DNA from: Methanomassiliicoccaceae archaeon UBA404
GTDB taxonomy: Archaea > Thermoplasmatota > Thermoplasmata > Methanomassiliicoccales > Methanomethylophilaceae
Direction: 5' to 3'
Length of the DNA: 13,635 bases
NCBI GenBank assembly: GCA_002498605.1
Contig: DAHY01000035.1
Span: 1-13,635, forward strand
Below the pieces are notes generated by a model that worked only from the letters and a program-made list of their open reading frames with translations, was not told the origin of the DNA and did not search any database. A program made the position numbers and the translations under genes. The first letter of the stretch is position 1. Each line of letters begins with the position of its first letter. Positions 1-7,093 of this stretch are shown piece by piece.

Positions 1-1292
1 GGAACAAAGAAGGCAGAAGGTTCGAAACCATACAGCTTCACGCCGGACAGGAATCTCCGGATCCGGCCACCGGAGCCCGGGCGGTGCCGATCTATCTCAC
101 AACATCATACGTTTTTGACAGCTGCGATGACGCGGCGGACATATTCATGCTCAGAAAGCCCGGAAACATTTACGGCCGGCTGACCAACGATACCCAATCC
201 GCATTCGAGAAAAGAATCGCCGCTTTGGAAGGGGGAAGCGACGCTCTGCTGGTCGCGTCGGGAGCCGCCGCCATAACCTATACGGTTCAGAACCTTGCCT
301 CGGCCGGGGACAACATCGTGTCCGCCACAACCCTTTACGGCGGAACCCACAATTATTTCGCCAATACCATGCCCCACTGCGGCATAACCGCAAAGTTCGT
401 CGACCCGACGGATAAAAATTACCTTAAGAAATTCGACGAATCCATCGATGAAAAGACCAGGTGCGTATTCGTTGAAACCATAGGAAACCCCAACGCCAAT
501 CTGATCGATATCGATGCTTTGTCGGAAATCGCCCACAGACACGGGATACCTTTGGCCGTGGACAACACCTTTGCGACTCCGTACCTGTTCAGACCTTTGG
601 AACACGGCGCCGACATAGTCGTGGAAAGCGCCACCAAGTTCATCGGAGGCCACGGAACCGTTCTCGGAGGCGTTGTGATAGAATCCGGGAAGTTCGATTA
701 TGCCAACGGAAAGTTTCCGGGATTTTCCGAACCGGATCCGAGCTACAACGGACTGAAATTCGTTTCCGTCGCGCCGGAAGCTCCGTTCTGTGCCAGAATG
801 AGAGCCATTCTGCTTAGGGACACCGGAGCCTGCATATCCCCCGTAAACGCTTTTGTTTTGCTGCAGGGATTGGAGACTCTGTCGTTAAGGGTTGAAAGAC
901 AAGTGGAAAACACCGTCAAAGTGGTGGAATTTTTAAACAGTCATCCCAAGGCGGAAAACGTCAACCATCCCATGCTGCCCGATAATCCCAGTCATGAACT
1001 TTACAACAGATACTTCCCGAACGGCGCCGGCTCGATTTTCACGTTTGACGTGAAAGGGGGAAGGGAAGGCGCAAAGAAGTTTGCCGACAGTCTGAAATTA
1101 TTTTCGTTGCTGGCAAACGTCGCGGATGTGAAATCTTTGGTTATCCACCCCGCGGGCACCACCCATTCCCAGTTATCCGAGAAGGAACTGACCGAGCAGG
1201 GAATCAAGGGTTCCACCATAAGACTGTCCGTGGGATGCGAACACATAGACGACATAATCGCGGATCTGAAACAGGCCCTCGACAAAGTCTGA
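1..1292 (+). CDS. metY: O-acetylhomoserine sulfhydrylase (5'-partial)
   Basis: PLP-dependent enzyme of the Cys/Met metabolism family that makes homocysteine from O-acetylhomoserine and sulfide in the cytoplasm. The reading frame is open from base 3 to the TGA at 1290-1292. Its first visible codons already give the N-terminal family motif RFETIQLHAGQ, then PDPATGARAVPIYLTTSYVF, so only a few codons lie left of the window. About 429 residues are visible, close to the usual MetY length of about 425-430. The PLP lysine is in SATKFIGGHG (codon 636-638, about residue 212 of the visible part). The substrate and phosphate motifs NIYGRLTNDT and NTFATPYL are present. The long insert after GGVVIESGKFDY is typical of MetY and absent from shorter MetB/MetC relatives. 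A 104-bp gap separates it from the tetrapyrrole operon, so it is probably a separate transcript. Cystathionine gamma-synthase is the main alternative but fits the length less well. Confidence 0.93.
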   Translation, partial: NKEGRRFETIQLHAGQESPDPATGARAVPIYLTTSYVFDSCDDAADIFMLRKPGNIYGRLTNDTQSAFEKRIAALEGGSDALLVASGAAAITYTVQNLASAGDNIVSATTLYGGTHNYFANTMPHCGITAKFVDPTDKNYLKKFDESIDEKTRCVFVETIGNPNANLIDIDALSEIAHRHGIPLAVDNTFATPYLFRPLEHGADIVVESATKFIGGHGTVLGGVVIESGKFDYANGKFPGFSEPDPSYNGLKFVSVAPEAPFCARMRAILLRDTGACISPVNAFVLLQGLETLSLRVERQVENTVKVVEFLNSHPKAENVNHPMLPDNPSHELYNRYFPNGAGSIFTFDVKGGREGAKKFADSLKLFSLLANVADVKSLVIHPAGTTHSQLSEKELTEQGIKGSTIRLSVGCEHIDDIIADLKQALDKV

Positions 1293-1325
1293 TTCGGGCC
1301 GGAAAACGTTGGGTAACACGAACGG

Positions 1326-1350
1326 ATGATTGGACATATAACCCAATCAT
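1326..1350 (+). promoter_or_regulatory. Presumed promoter of the hem operon: TATA-like box inside an inverted repeat
   Basis: The only sizeable gap before the hem operon (1293-1396) holds a TATA-like element, CATATAA at 1335-1341. In an archaeal promoter transcription would start about 25 bp downstream, near 1363-1366, leaving a leader of roughly 30 nt before the ATG at 1397. The box sits in the loop of a perfect 8-bp inverted repeat: ATGATTGG at 1326-1333 and CCAATCAT at 1343-1350, with a 9-bp spacer. That arrangement suits an operator that blocks TBP/TFB. The repeat is seen directly. The promoter and operator roles are inferred. Confidence 0.5.
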
Positions 1351-1384
1351 TGAATAGGTGTAAGTCTTCGTATGCCCGATGTCA

Positions 1385-1388
1385 GAGG
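1385..1388 (+). promoter_or_regulatory. Ribosome binding site deciding the start of precorrin-2 dehydrogenase
   Basis: GAGG at 1385-1388, within AGAGGAT, lies 8 nt before the ATG at 1397. The alternative in-frame ATG at 1379 has no such element upstream, and the protein from 1397 (MVPVFL) matches the family's usual beginning. This supports 1397 as the start. Confidence 0.6.
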
Positions 1389-1396
1389 ATGTCCGA

Positions 1397-2014
1397 ATGG
1401 TTCCCGTTTTCCTTGCGCCGGCGGATCGGGAAATAACTGTGTTCGGCGGCGGCAAAGTCGCTTTAAGGAAATGCAGGCATTTCGAAGGATTCAGAATTAA
1501 AGTGATTGCGGAAAAAATATTGCCCGAGATCAGGGAATTGGCCGAGGTTTGCGTCGAAACAACCGTAACGCCGTCCAACGCGGGCGAACTGATGGAAGGC
1601 GCGGACATTGTTTTGGCCTCAACCGATTCCAAAGAAATCAATTCAATGATAAGAGACGCCGCAAAGAAAAAAGGCATACCCGTCAACTCCGCCCACGGCG
1701 GAGGGGACGTACTCATTCCTTCGACGTTAAGACGGGACGGATTCACGGTCACGGTTTCTTCGGAAGGACGGGCACCGGCCTTCCCGCCTTACATCATAAA
1801 ACAAATCGACGGTTATCTGGACGACGGTTACGAAAAAATGCTGGAGCTTTTGGTAAGGATACGGCCCAAAGTCATGGAACAGATACCGACACAGCCGAAA
1901 AGAGCCGAAATACTGGCCGAAATCATCGAAGATCAAATCATCTGGAAACTGCTCCGTTCGGGCGATGCCGACGGTGCTTTCGACGCGGCAATCGGGAAGG
2001 GCGGATTGGAATGA
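1397..2014 (+). CDS. Precorrin-2 dehydrogenase (siroheme synthase N-terminal family)
   Basis: 205-residue protein of the SirC/Met8p/CysG-N family, which oxidises precorrin-2 to sirohydrochlorin with NAD+ in the cytoplasm. The N-terminus has MVPVFL, a beta strand, then the dinucleotide-binding loop FGGGKVALRK (about residues 16-25). The second Rossmann half is GADIVLASTDSKEIN (68-82). The C-terminal helical part follows after VTVSSEGRAPAFP (118-130). Oddities: where the family has VNvvDdp followed by an F-I-x-PS stretch, this protein reads VNSAHGGGDVLIPS (96-109). The active-site Asp known from CysG (Asp104) and Met8p (Asp141) aligns with His100, and the segment is about two residues shorter. 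The phosphoserine position of CysG (Ser128, in GGTSP) is Ala here (EGRAP). It is the first gene of the operon and ends in an ATGA overlap with hemA. An in-frame ATG at 1379 would add six residues. The family is clear, but full activity is less certain. Confidence 0.85.
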   Translation: MVPVFLAPADREITVFGGGKVALRKCRHFEGFRIKVIAEKILPEIRELAEVCVETTVTPSNAGELMEGADIVLASTDSKEINSMIRDAAKKKGIPVNSAHGGGDVLIPSTLRRDGFTVTVSSEGRAPAFPPYIIKQIDGYLDDGYEKMLELLVRIRPKVMEQIPTQPKRAEILAEIIEDQIIWKLLRSGDADGAFDAAIGKGGLE

Positions 2015-3333
2015 TCGTAAGTCTGCACGCAACCCACGAATCCGCCGACGGAACCGAATGTCTCAATGACATAGTGCCGAAGCTCGGCGAAGAAATAGAA
2101 GCGATGGTTTCCCGGGTTCCGGAAATAAAAGAATTCGTGATAATCAACACCTGCAACCGTTTTGAAATATACACCGCAACCTACAACAATGACGAAGTTC
2201 ACAATGCTTTCACTCAAATGATAAAGAAACTCTTTCCTTACGATACGCGTAAAATCACATACGTTTTGGAAGATTCCGCAAGCATCGGACATCTGTTCAG
2301 AGTCGTATGCGGATTGGATTCCCTTATAGTCGGAGAAAACGAAATTCAGCATCAGGTAAAGGTTTCTTACGCAAAAGCAAGAGAAAACGGCAGTGTCGGA
2401 AAAATACTGTCTCATTTCTTCAACCGGGCGCTTTCGGTCGGCAAACGGGTCAGATCCGAAACCGCGCTGAACAAAGGGGCGGTTTCGGTGGGTTCCGCCG
2501 CAGTGGAACTCGCGACGCAGAAGCTCGGAACGCTGAACAATAAAAACATAACGATTCTCGGGGCGGGAGACACCGCCACGGTGATTGCGAAAAATCTTTT
2601 GGGTAAATCCCCCAACGCCGTGTTCGTTTCCAACAGAACTTTCGAAAGAGCAAGGGAACTGGCTTCGGTGCTGGGAGGAGTCGCGGTACCCATGAGCCAC
2701 AGAATCGAGGCCATGGAAAACAGCGATCTGGTACTTGTCGCCACGTCGGCCCCCCACCCTGTGGTAAGATACGAACACGTGACGGAACTGATGAGCCGAA
2801 GACCCGAGAAAAAACTGCTGATAATAGACGTGTCCCTGCCGAGAAACGTGGCGGAGGACGTTGCTCAGATAGACAATGTGGAACTCGACAATCTGGATTC
2901 TTTGGAACGCATCGCCATGGAAAATGCCAATAAGCGGAGAAAAGAAGTTTTCGAAGCCGAGAAGATCGTCGAAGAAGAATTGGAAAGAATCAATGACGAA
3001 CAGAAAGAACGGGATGCGAACGAAATCATACGCATCATCAGTCTGAAATTATCGGAATTGAGAGCGGCCGAACTGGAAGTGGCGATAGCCCGTTCAAAAA
3101 CCGTAAATCCCGAAGAAGTCATGGACGATCTGTCAAGAGCACTGATAAATAAAATAACCGCAGAGGTCTACCGTAACCTGAGAGACGCTTCAAGAAACGG
3201 TCGCAAAGATCTTTGCGGAAATATAGCCGAACTTTTCGGAGTTGAAGATGATGTATCCGGATATACGTATGAGACGATTGAGAAAGAACAAGAAGATAAG
3301 GAATCTGCTGTCGGAGACGAGACTGCATCCTGA
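2011..3333 (+). CDS. hemA: Glutamyl-tRNA reductase
   Basis: First committed step of the C5 pathway: NADPH-dependent reduction of glutamyl-tRNA(Glu) to glutamate-1-semialdehyde. 440 residues. The catalytic cysteine is Cys48 in VIINTCNRFEIY. The catalytic-domain signature LFRVVCGLDSLIVGENEIQ spans about 95-113. The NADPH Rossmann loop is ILGAGDTATVIAKNLL (182-197), followed by FVSNRTFERARELA. A long charged helix from about 300 to 350 and the C-terminal dimerisation region (about 370-412) complete the fold. The N-terminus (MIVSLHATHESADG) replaces the usual GINHKTAP-like opening of bacterial enzymes, which points to a divergent archaeal lineage. The last 27 or so residues (from about 414) are acidic, low in complexity and overlap hemB. 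The ATG at 2011 shares ATGA with the preceding stop. The product feeds HemL, encoded two genes downstream. Confidence 0.96.
   Translation: MIVSLHATHESADGTECLNDIVPKLGEEIEAMVSRVPEIKEFVIINTCNRFEIYTATYNNDEVHNAFTQMIKKLFPYDTRKITYVLEDSASIGHLFRVVCGLDSLIVGENEIQHQVKVSYAKARENGSVGKILSHFFNRALSVGKRVRSETALNKGAVSVGSAAVELATQKLGTLNNKNITILGAGDTATVIAKNLLGKSPNAVFVSNRTFERARELASVLGGVAVPMSHRIEAMENSDLVLVATSAPHPVVRYEHVTELMSRRPEKKLLIIDVSLPRNVAEDVAQIDNVELDNLDSLERIAMENANKRRKEVFEAEKIVEEELERINDEQKERDANEIIRIISLKLSELRAAELEVAIARSKTVNPEEVMDDLSRALINKITAEVYRNLRDASRNGRKDLCGNIAELFGVEDDVSGYTYETIEKEQEDKESAVGDETAS
3238..3241 (+). promoter_or_regulatory. Shine-Dalgarno for hemB, inside hemA
   Basis: GGAG at 3238-3241 lies 6 nt before the ATG at 3248 and 9 nt before the ATG at 3251. 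Both starts are in frame and differ by one residue. The site lies within the hemA coding region, so hemB translation begins before hemA ends. Confidence 0.55.
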
Positions 3334-4222
3334 TGATTTGATTTTACCGATATTTTTCGATGAAAGACTGTCCGATGTTAAAACAACGGCGTCAATGCCC
3401 GGCGTCAAAACCTTCCCGCTGAAAGGATACGGGGAAATAGGCCACAATATAGAAGACTCCGGCGTAAGCACGGTTTTGGTGTTCGGAATACCCGGGAAAA
3501 AGGATTCGGTCGGGTCCGAAGCCTTCAATGAACGGGGCGTGGTTCAGAAAGCAATATCCGGACTGAAGGAGAATTCGGATCTTACGGTGATTGCCGATCT
3601 CTGTCTTTGCGAATACACCGATCACGGACACTGCGGAGTACTCGACAAAGATGGATGGGTCAAAAACGACGAAACTCTGGAACTTTACGGAAAAGTCGCA
3701 GTATCCCAGGCGGCCGCCGGCGCGGACATCATCGCGCCCAGCGGAATGATGGACGGACAGATTTCCGCTATCAGACGGGCGTTGGACGACGCAGGATTCA
3801 AAGAAATCCCGATCATGGCGTACAGCGCCAAATTCTTCAGTGCGTATTACGGACCTTTCCGGGACGTCGCGCATTCCTCGCCGGATTCCGGGGACAGGGC
3901 GGGATATCAGATGCCCTGCGGAAACCGCAGAGAAGCGATAAGAGAAATAGAACTGGATGTGGCCGAAGGAGCGGACATGATAATGGTGAAGCCCGCCGGA
4001 CCTTATTTGGATATAATCAGAGACGCGGCAAACTCATTCGATCTGCCGTTGGCGGCATATCAGGTATCCGGAGAATACGCAATGATAAAAGCGGCGGCGG
4101 CAAACGGATGGATCAACGGAGACGCGGCAATGATGGAATCTTTGCTGGGAATCAAACGTGCCGGTGCCGACATGATAATAACATACTACGCGGAAGAAGC
4201 GGCAAGGAAACTGAGGCTATGA
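3251..4222 (+). CDS. hemB: Delta-aminolevulinic acid dehydratase (porphobilinogen synthase)
   Basis: Condenses two 5-aminolevulinate molecules into porphobilinogen in the cytoplasm. 323 residues from the chosen start, normal for the family. The family opening MYPDIRMRRLR supports ATG 3251; ATG 3248 and TTG 3242 are the alternatives. The metal site is the triple-cysteine zinc type, Cys118, Cys120 and Cys128 in DLCLCEYTDHGHCG, so a Zn-dependent enzyme is expected. The two active-site lysines are Lys194 (YSAKFFSAYYGPFRD) and Lys247 (MIMVKPAGPYLD). The motif GDRAGYQMP (214-222) matches the family's conserved D-x-x-x-YQMD/P segment. The gene starts inside hemA (about 83 bp overlap, +1 frame) and ends in an ATGA overlap with hemL. 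Confidence 0.97.
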   Translation: MYPDIRMRRLRKNKKIRNLLSETRLHPDDLILPIFFDERLSDVKTTASMPGVKTFPLKGYGEIGHNIEDSGVSTVLVFGIPGKKDSVGSEAFNERGVVQKAISGLKENSDLTVIADLCLCEYTDHGHCGVLDKDGWVKNDETLELYGKVAVSQAAAGADIIAPSGMMDGQISAIRRALDDAGFKEIPIMAYSAKFFSAYYGPFRDVAHSSPDSGDRAGYQMPCGNRREAIREIELDVAEGADMIMVKPAGPYLDIIRDAANSFDLPLAAYQVSGEYAMIKAAAANGWINGDAAMMESLLGIKRAGADMIITYYAEEAARKLRL

Positions 4223-5475
4223 CAAAATCATCGGAATTGTACGAAAGAGCATTGAACAAAAGTCCCGGCGGAGTTTCCAGCCCGGTCAGGGCATACAAAC
4301 CGAACCCTTTGTTTATCGAAAGCGCGAAAGGGAGCAAAATACGCGATGCGGACGGTAACGAATATACCGATTACTGTCTTGCATACGGTCCCATGATTGC
4401 AGGCCATTCCTGCGATTTCGTTCTGGATGCCGTAAGAAACCAACTGGGAAAAGGAACGCTGTACGGCGCGCCTTCGGAAACCGAGTTGGAATTGATCGAA
4501 CTGATTTCCGAAAGAATACCTTCCGCCGAAATGGTCAGATTGGCGGTTTCCGGCGCCGAAGCAACCATGCATGCGATAAGAGTGGCAAGAGGTTTCACCG
4601 GACGCGACGGCATAGTCAAGATGATCGGTTCCTACCACGGCGCTCACGATCATGTTATGACAAACAAAGGCGAAGGATACAAAAGCATACCCGGTTCCCC
4701 GGGAATACCCGCGGATGCGGTAAAGAACACTTACAACGCGGAATACAACGACATCGAATCCCTGGTGGAAATCATCGAAGCCGAATCCCCCGCCTGCGTG
4801 ATCATGGAACCCGTAATGGGAAACATAGGCGTGATTCCTCCCGAAAAAGGATATCTCGAAGAGGTCCGCAGGGTTACCGAAGAATCGGATACCGTTCTTA
4901 TTTTCGACGAAGTCATTACCGGATTCAGATTATCGGAAGGAGGCGCCCAGAAATTTTACGGCGTAACTCCCGACATGACAACCTGCGCAAAGATTATGGG
5001 CGGAGGGTTTTCCGGTTCGGCGTTCATGGGAAAGAAAGAAATTATGGAAAATGTAGCGCCCGCCGGTAAAATTTATGCCGCGGGGACATATGCGGGAAAT
5101 CCCGTTTCCGCCGCCGCGGGCAAAGCTCAGATCGAGTACATGACCGGCAAATACGCCGAACTGAACAAACGTTCCTCCGAACTCATCGGGTCCCTCAGGG
5201 ATTCGATGGAAGACAGCGGAACGGCGGGATGCGTCAACGGCGTCGGATCGATGATGTCCGTATTCTTCGGCGTTGATTCGGTAAAGAACGGTACACAGGC
5301 CTCCGGAACAAACCGTGAAACATTCAACGGACTGTTCAGGCACATGCTGAGCAACGGAACATATCTGGCACCTTCCGCTTTGGAAGCCTGGTTTGTTTCG
5401 ACCGAACATTCCGAGGAAGACATTTCCGCAACCGCCGAGGCCTTCGATTCCTTTGTGAAGAGGGAAAAGAAATGA
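4219..5475 (+). CDS. hemL: Glutamate-1-semialdehyde 2,1-aminomutase
   Basis: PLP enzyme, class III aminotransferase fold, that converts glutamate-1-semialdehyde to 5-aminolevulinate and so completes the C5 pathway with HemA. 418 residues. The PLP lysine is Lys258 in TTCAKIMGGGFSGSAF, equivalent to the family's LGKIIGGG motif. The cofactor aspartate is in LIFDEVITGFR. The N-terminal signature PGGVSSPVRAY and the substrate-gate motifs SGAEATMHAIRVARG and YHGAHD are present. The C-terminal GTYAGNPVSAAAG replaces the common GTLSGNPLAMAAG, a modest variation. The ATG at 4219 shares ATGA with hemB, preceded by GAGG (4213-4216) and AAGGA. The downstream hemC start again overlaps by ATGA. An ordinary aminotransferase is unlikely, given the HemL-specific opening and the neighbours. 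Confidence 0.96.
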   Translation: MTKSSELYERALNKSPGGVSSPVRAYKPNPLFIESAKGSKIRDADGNEYTDYCLAYGPMIAGHSCDFVLDAVRNQLGKGTLYGAPSETELELIELISERIPSAEMVRLAVSGAEATMHAIRVARGFTGRDGIVKMIGSYHGAHDHVMTNKGEGYKSIPGSPGIPADAVKNTYNAEYNDIESLVEIIEAESPACVIMEPVMGNIGVIPPEKGYLEEVRRVTEESDTVLIFDEVITGFRLSEGGAQKFYGVTPDMTTCAKIMGGGFSGSAFMGKKEIMENVAPAGKIYAAGTYAGNPVSAAAGKAQIEYMTGKYAELNKRSSELIGSLRDSMEDSGTAGCVNGVGSMMSVFFGVDSVKNGTQASGTNRETFNGLFRHMLSNGTYLAPSALEAWFVSTEHSEEDISATAEAFDSFVKREKK

Positions 5476-6353
5476 TCGTCGGCACGAGAGAAAGCAAACT
5501 TGCCGTAAGACAGACTGAAATTTTTGTTGAAAAGATGAGGGAAAAATGCGGTGTCGACGACTGTGAAGTAATCGGCATCAAATCCCTGGGAGACAAAGAT
5601 CTCAAATCCCCGCTCAGCGGAATGAGCGTAACCGGAGCCTTCGTAAGGGAACTTGACGACTCTTTGCTGAACAACGAAATCGACGTTTCCGTGAACTCTT
5701 ACAAAGACATACCCACAACTCTCAGGGACGGGTTGATCGTCGGCGCCGTACTGGAAAGAGACAGCCCGGAGGATATCATACTCCCCTGTCCTTTGGACGA
5801 ACTTCCGGAAGGTGCGGTCATAGGCACTTCTTCGGTCAGAAGAGAACATATTCTCAGACACGTCCGTCCCGATGTTACGATAAAACCGATCAGAGGCAAC
5901 ATCCATACAAGATTATCCAAACTTGACGAAGGGGAATACGACGCAATAATTCTGGCAAAAGCCGGCCTTGACAGAATGGGAATAGAACGTTCTTACGGAA
6001 TTCTCGATCCCTCCGTATTCGTTCCCGCGGCGGCTCAGGGCACGATTGCGATAGAGTGCAGGGAAGACGATAAGAAAACAATCGGGCTGCTGAAAAAGGT
6101 TGACGATTACGTTTCGAGACTGGAAACCGGAGCCGAAAGAGGGATTATGAAACTCATGCAGGCGGGCTGTTCATCCCCCGTGGGACTGAACGCCAAACTC
6201 AAAGGGGACGAACTGAACGTAAGGGGCGTATCTTTCACATACACCCCGGAGCCCCGATGGGCGGACACCTGGATTCCGGAAGAATTCGTCATGGACGAAA
6301 TGCTGGATATCGCAGACTATCTTACGGGCAAAAGACCGAGTGTGAAATTATGA
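5472..6353 (+). CDS. hemC: Porphobilinogen deaminase (hydroxymethylbilane synthase)
   Basis: Polymerises four porphobilinogens into hydroxymethylbilane on a covalently bound dipyrromethane cofactor. 293 residues. The cofactor-carrying cysteine is Cys233 (MQAGCSSPVG). The catalytic aspartate is Asp79 in VNSYKDIPT, equivalent to E. coli Asp84 in HSMKDVP; the preceding His is Asn here and Met is Tyr. The substrate-binding arginines are in GTSSVRRE (about 118-125) and IRGNIHTRL (140-148). The opening IVGTRESKLAVRQTE is the classic family start. The C-terminal domain is somewhat short, and PAAAQGTIAIE replaces the usual PAxGQGxIxIE. Translation starts in an ATGA overlap with hemL, preceded by the purine-rich GAGGGAAAAGAA. 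The product passes to HemD, two genes downstream. Confidence 0.96.
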   Translation: MIVGTRESKLAVRQTEIFVEKMREKCGVDDCEVIGIKSLGDKDLKSPLSGMSVTGAFVRELDDSLLNNEIDVSVNSYKDIPTTLRDGLIVGAVLERDSPEDIILPCPLDELPEGAVIGTSSVRREHILRHVRPDVTIKPIRGNIHTRLSKLDEGEYDAIILAKAGLDRMGIERSYGILDPSVFVPAAAQGTIAIECREDDKKTIGLLKKVDDYVSRLETGAERGIMKLMQAGCSSPVGLNAKLKGDELNVRGVSFTYTPEPRWADTWIPEEFVMDEMLDIADYLTGKRPSVKL

Positions 6354-7093
6354 ACGGAAGAGTATATCTTGTCGGTGCGGGCCCGGGGGATCTGGGACTT
6401 ATAACCGTAAAAGGAAAAGAGCTGCTGGCACAGGCCGATGTCGTGCTTTACGACGCTCTCGCAAACCCTGAATTATTGGATGTTTGCAGAAAAGATGCAG
6501 AGTTGGTGTTTGCCGGAAAACGGGGCGGAAATCATTTTCTGACTCAATCCGAAACCAATGAACTTTTGGTAAAATACGCAAAAGAAGGAAAAACCGTTGT
6601 AAGATTGAAAGGGGGAGACCCCTTCCTGTTCGGACGCGGCGCGGAAGAAGCCGAAGAACTCAGGGACGCGGGAGTCGAGGTTTCGGTCGTGCCCGGCGTA
6701 TCGTCTTCGATAGCCGTGCCGGAGCTTGCGGGAATACCGGTGACGCACAGAGACCATGCTTCCATGGTAACTTTTGTAACAGGGCATGAAAAAGAAGACC
6801 GTGCGGAAGACAGGGTCGATTGGAAGGCTTTGGCGGAAAGTCACGGTACGATTGTGGTCATGATGGGACTGGGAAACGCCGGAAGAATCTCCGGGGAACT
6901 GATTGAGGGCGGAATGTCCCCCGATACCCCCGCCGCAATAATCACCGACGGTTCCACGCCGAAGCAGAGAGTCGAAGTAACCATTGTTTCCGATTTGGAA
7001 AAAACCATTTCGGAAAAGAAGCTGAAGGCTCCGGGCATAATGGTAATCGGCGGCGTAGTCTCGGTCCGCGAAATTATCGGTGATATGCAATGA
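6350..7093 (+). CDS. cobA: Uroporphyrinogen-III C-methyltransferase (SUMT)
   Basis: SAM-dependent bis-methylation of uroporphyrinogen III at C2 and C7 to precorrin-2, the branch point to cobalamin, siroheme and (in methanogens) coenzyme F430. 247 residues, class III (tetrapyrrole) methylase fold. The SAM loop GAGPGDLGLIT spans 9-19. The SUMT signature RLKGGDPFLFGRGAEE is at 85-100. VVPGVSSSIAVPELAGIPVTHRD (114-135) and FVTGHEK (142-148) follow. It is a stand-alone SUMT, not fused to HemD or to the dehydrogenase, both of which are separate genes in this operon. Start chosen at ATG 6350 because it begins right before the first beta strand (VYLVGAGPGD) and shares ATGA with hemC. The open frame upstream overlaps hemC and has no family similarity. 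Confidence 0.95.
   Translation: MNGRVYLVGAGPGDLGLITVKGKELLAQADVVLYDALANPELLDVCRKDAELVFAGKRGGNHFLTQSETNELLVKYAKEGKTVVRLKGGDPFLFGRGAEEAEELRDAGVEVSVVPGVSSSIAVPELAGIPVTHRDHASMVTFVTGHEKEDRAEDRVDWKALAESHGTIVVMMGLGNAGRISGELIEGGMSPDTPAAIITDGSTPKQRVEVTIVSDLEKTISEKKLKAPGIMVIGGVVSVREIIGDMQ
7079..7084 (+). promoter_or_regulatory. Shine-Dalgarno GGTGAT for hemD
   Basis: GGTGAT at 7079-7084, 5 nt before the hemD ATG at 7090, inside the 3' end of cobA. GGTGAT pairs perfectly with the typical archaeal 16S rRNA 3' end. It suggests independent ribosome loading in addition to coupling through the ATGA overlap. Confidence 0.5.

Noticed and set aside
105..653. Long open frame antisense to metY (about 182 codons)
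   Set aside because: It lies wholly within the conserved metY gene, its translation resembles no known family, and it is a by-product of codon bias.
1309..1346. Terminator hairpin for metY (TTGGGT at 1309-1314 with ACCCAA at 1341-1346)
   Set aside because: The arms are only 6 bp with a 26-nt loop, no T-run follows, and the right arm overlaps the better 8-bp repeat around the TATA element.
1549..2010. N-terminal extension of the hemA frame upstream of 2011
   Set aside because: The translated extension is Arg/Gly/His-rich, has no similarity to glutamyl-tRNA reductase and is an alternative frame of precorrin-2 dehydrogenase. The family fold begins at the ATG at 2011.
3607..4218. N-terminal extension of the hemL frame
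   Set aside because: It is an Arg-rich shadow of hemB. The HemL signature starts just after the ATG at 4219, which shares ATGA with the hemB stop.
5127..5906. Long antisense frame across the hemL/hemC junction
   Set aside because: It covers well-conserved parts of two clear enzymes on the other strand, and has no recognisable domain and no start signal.
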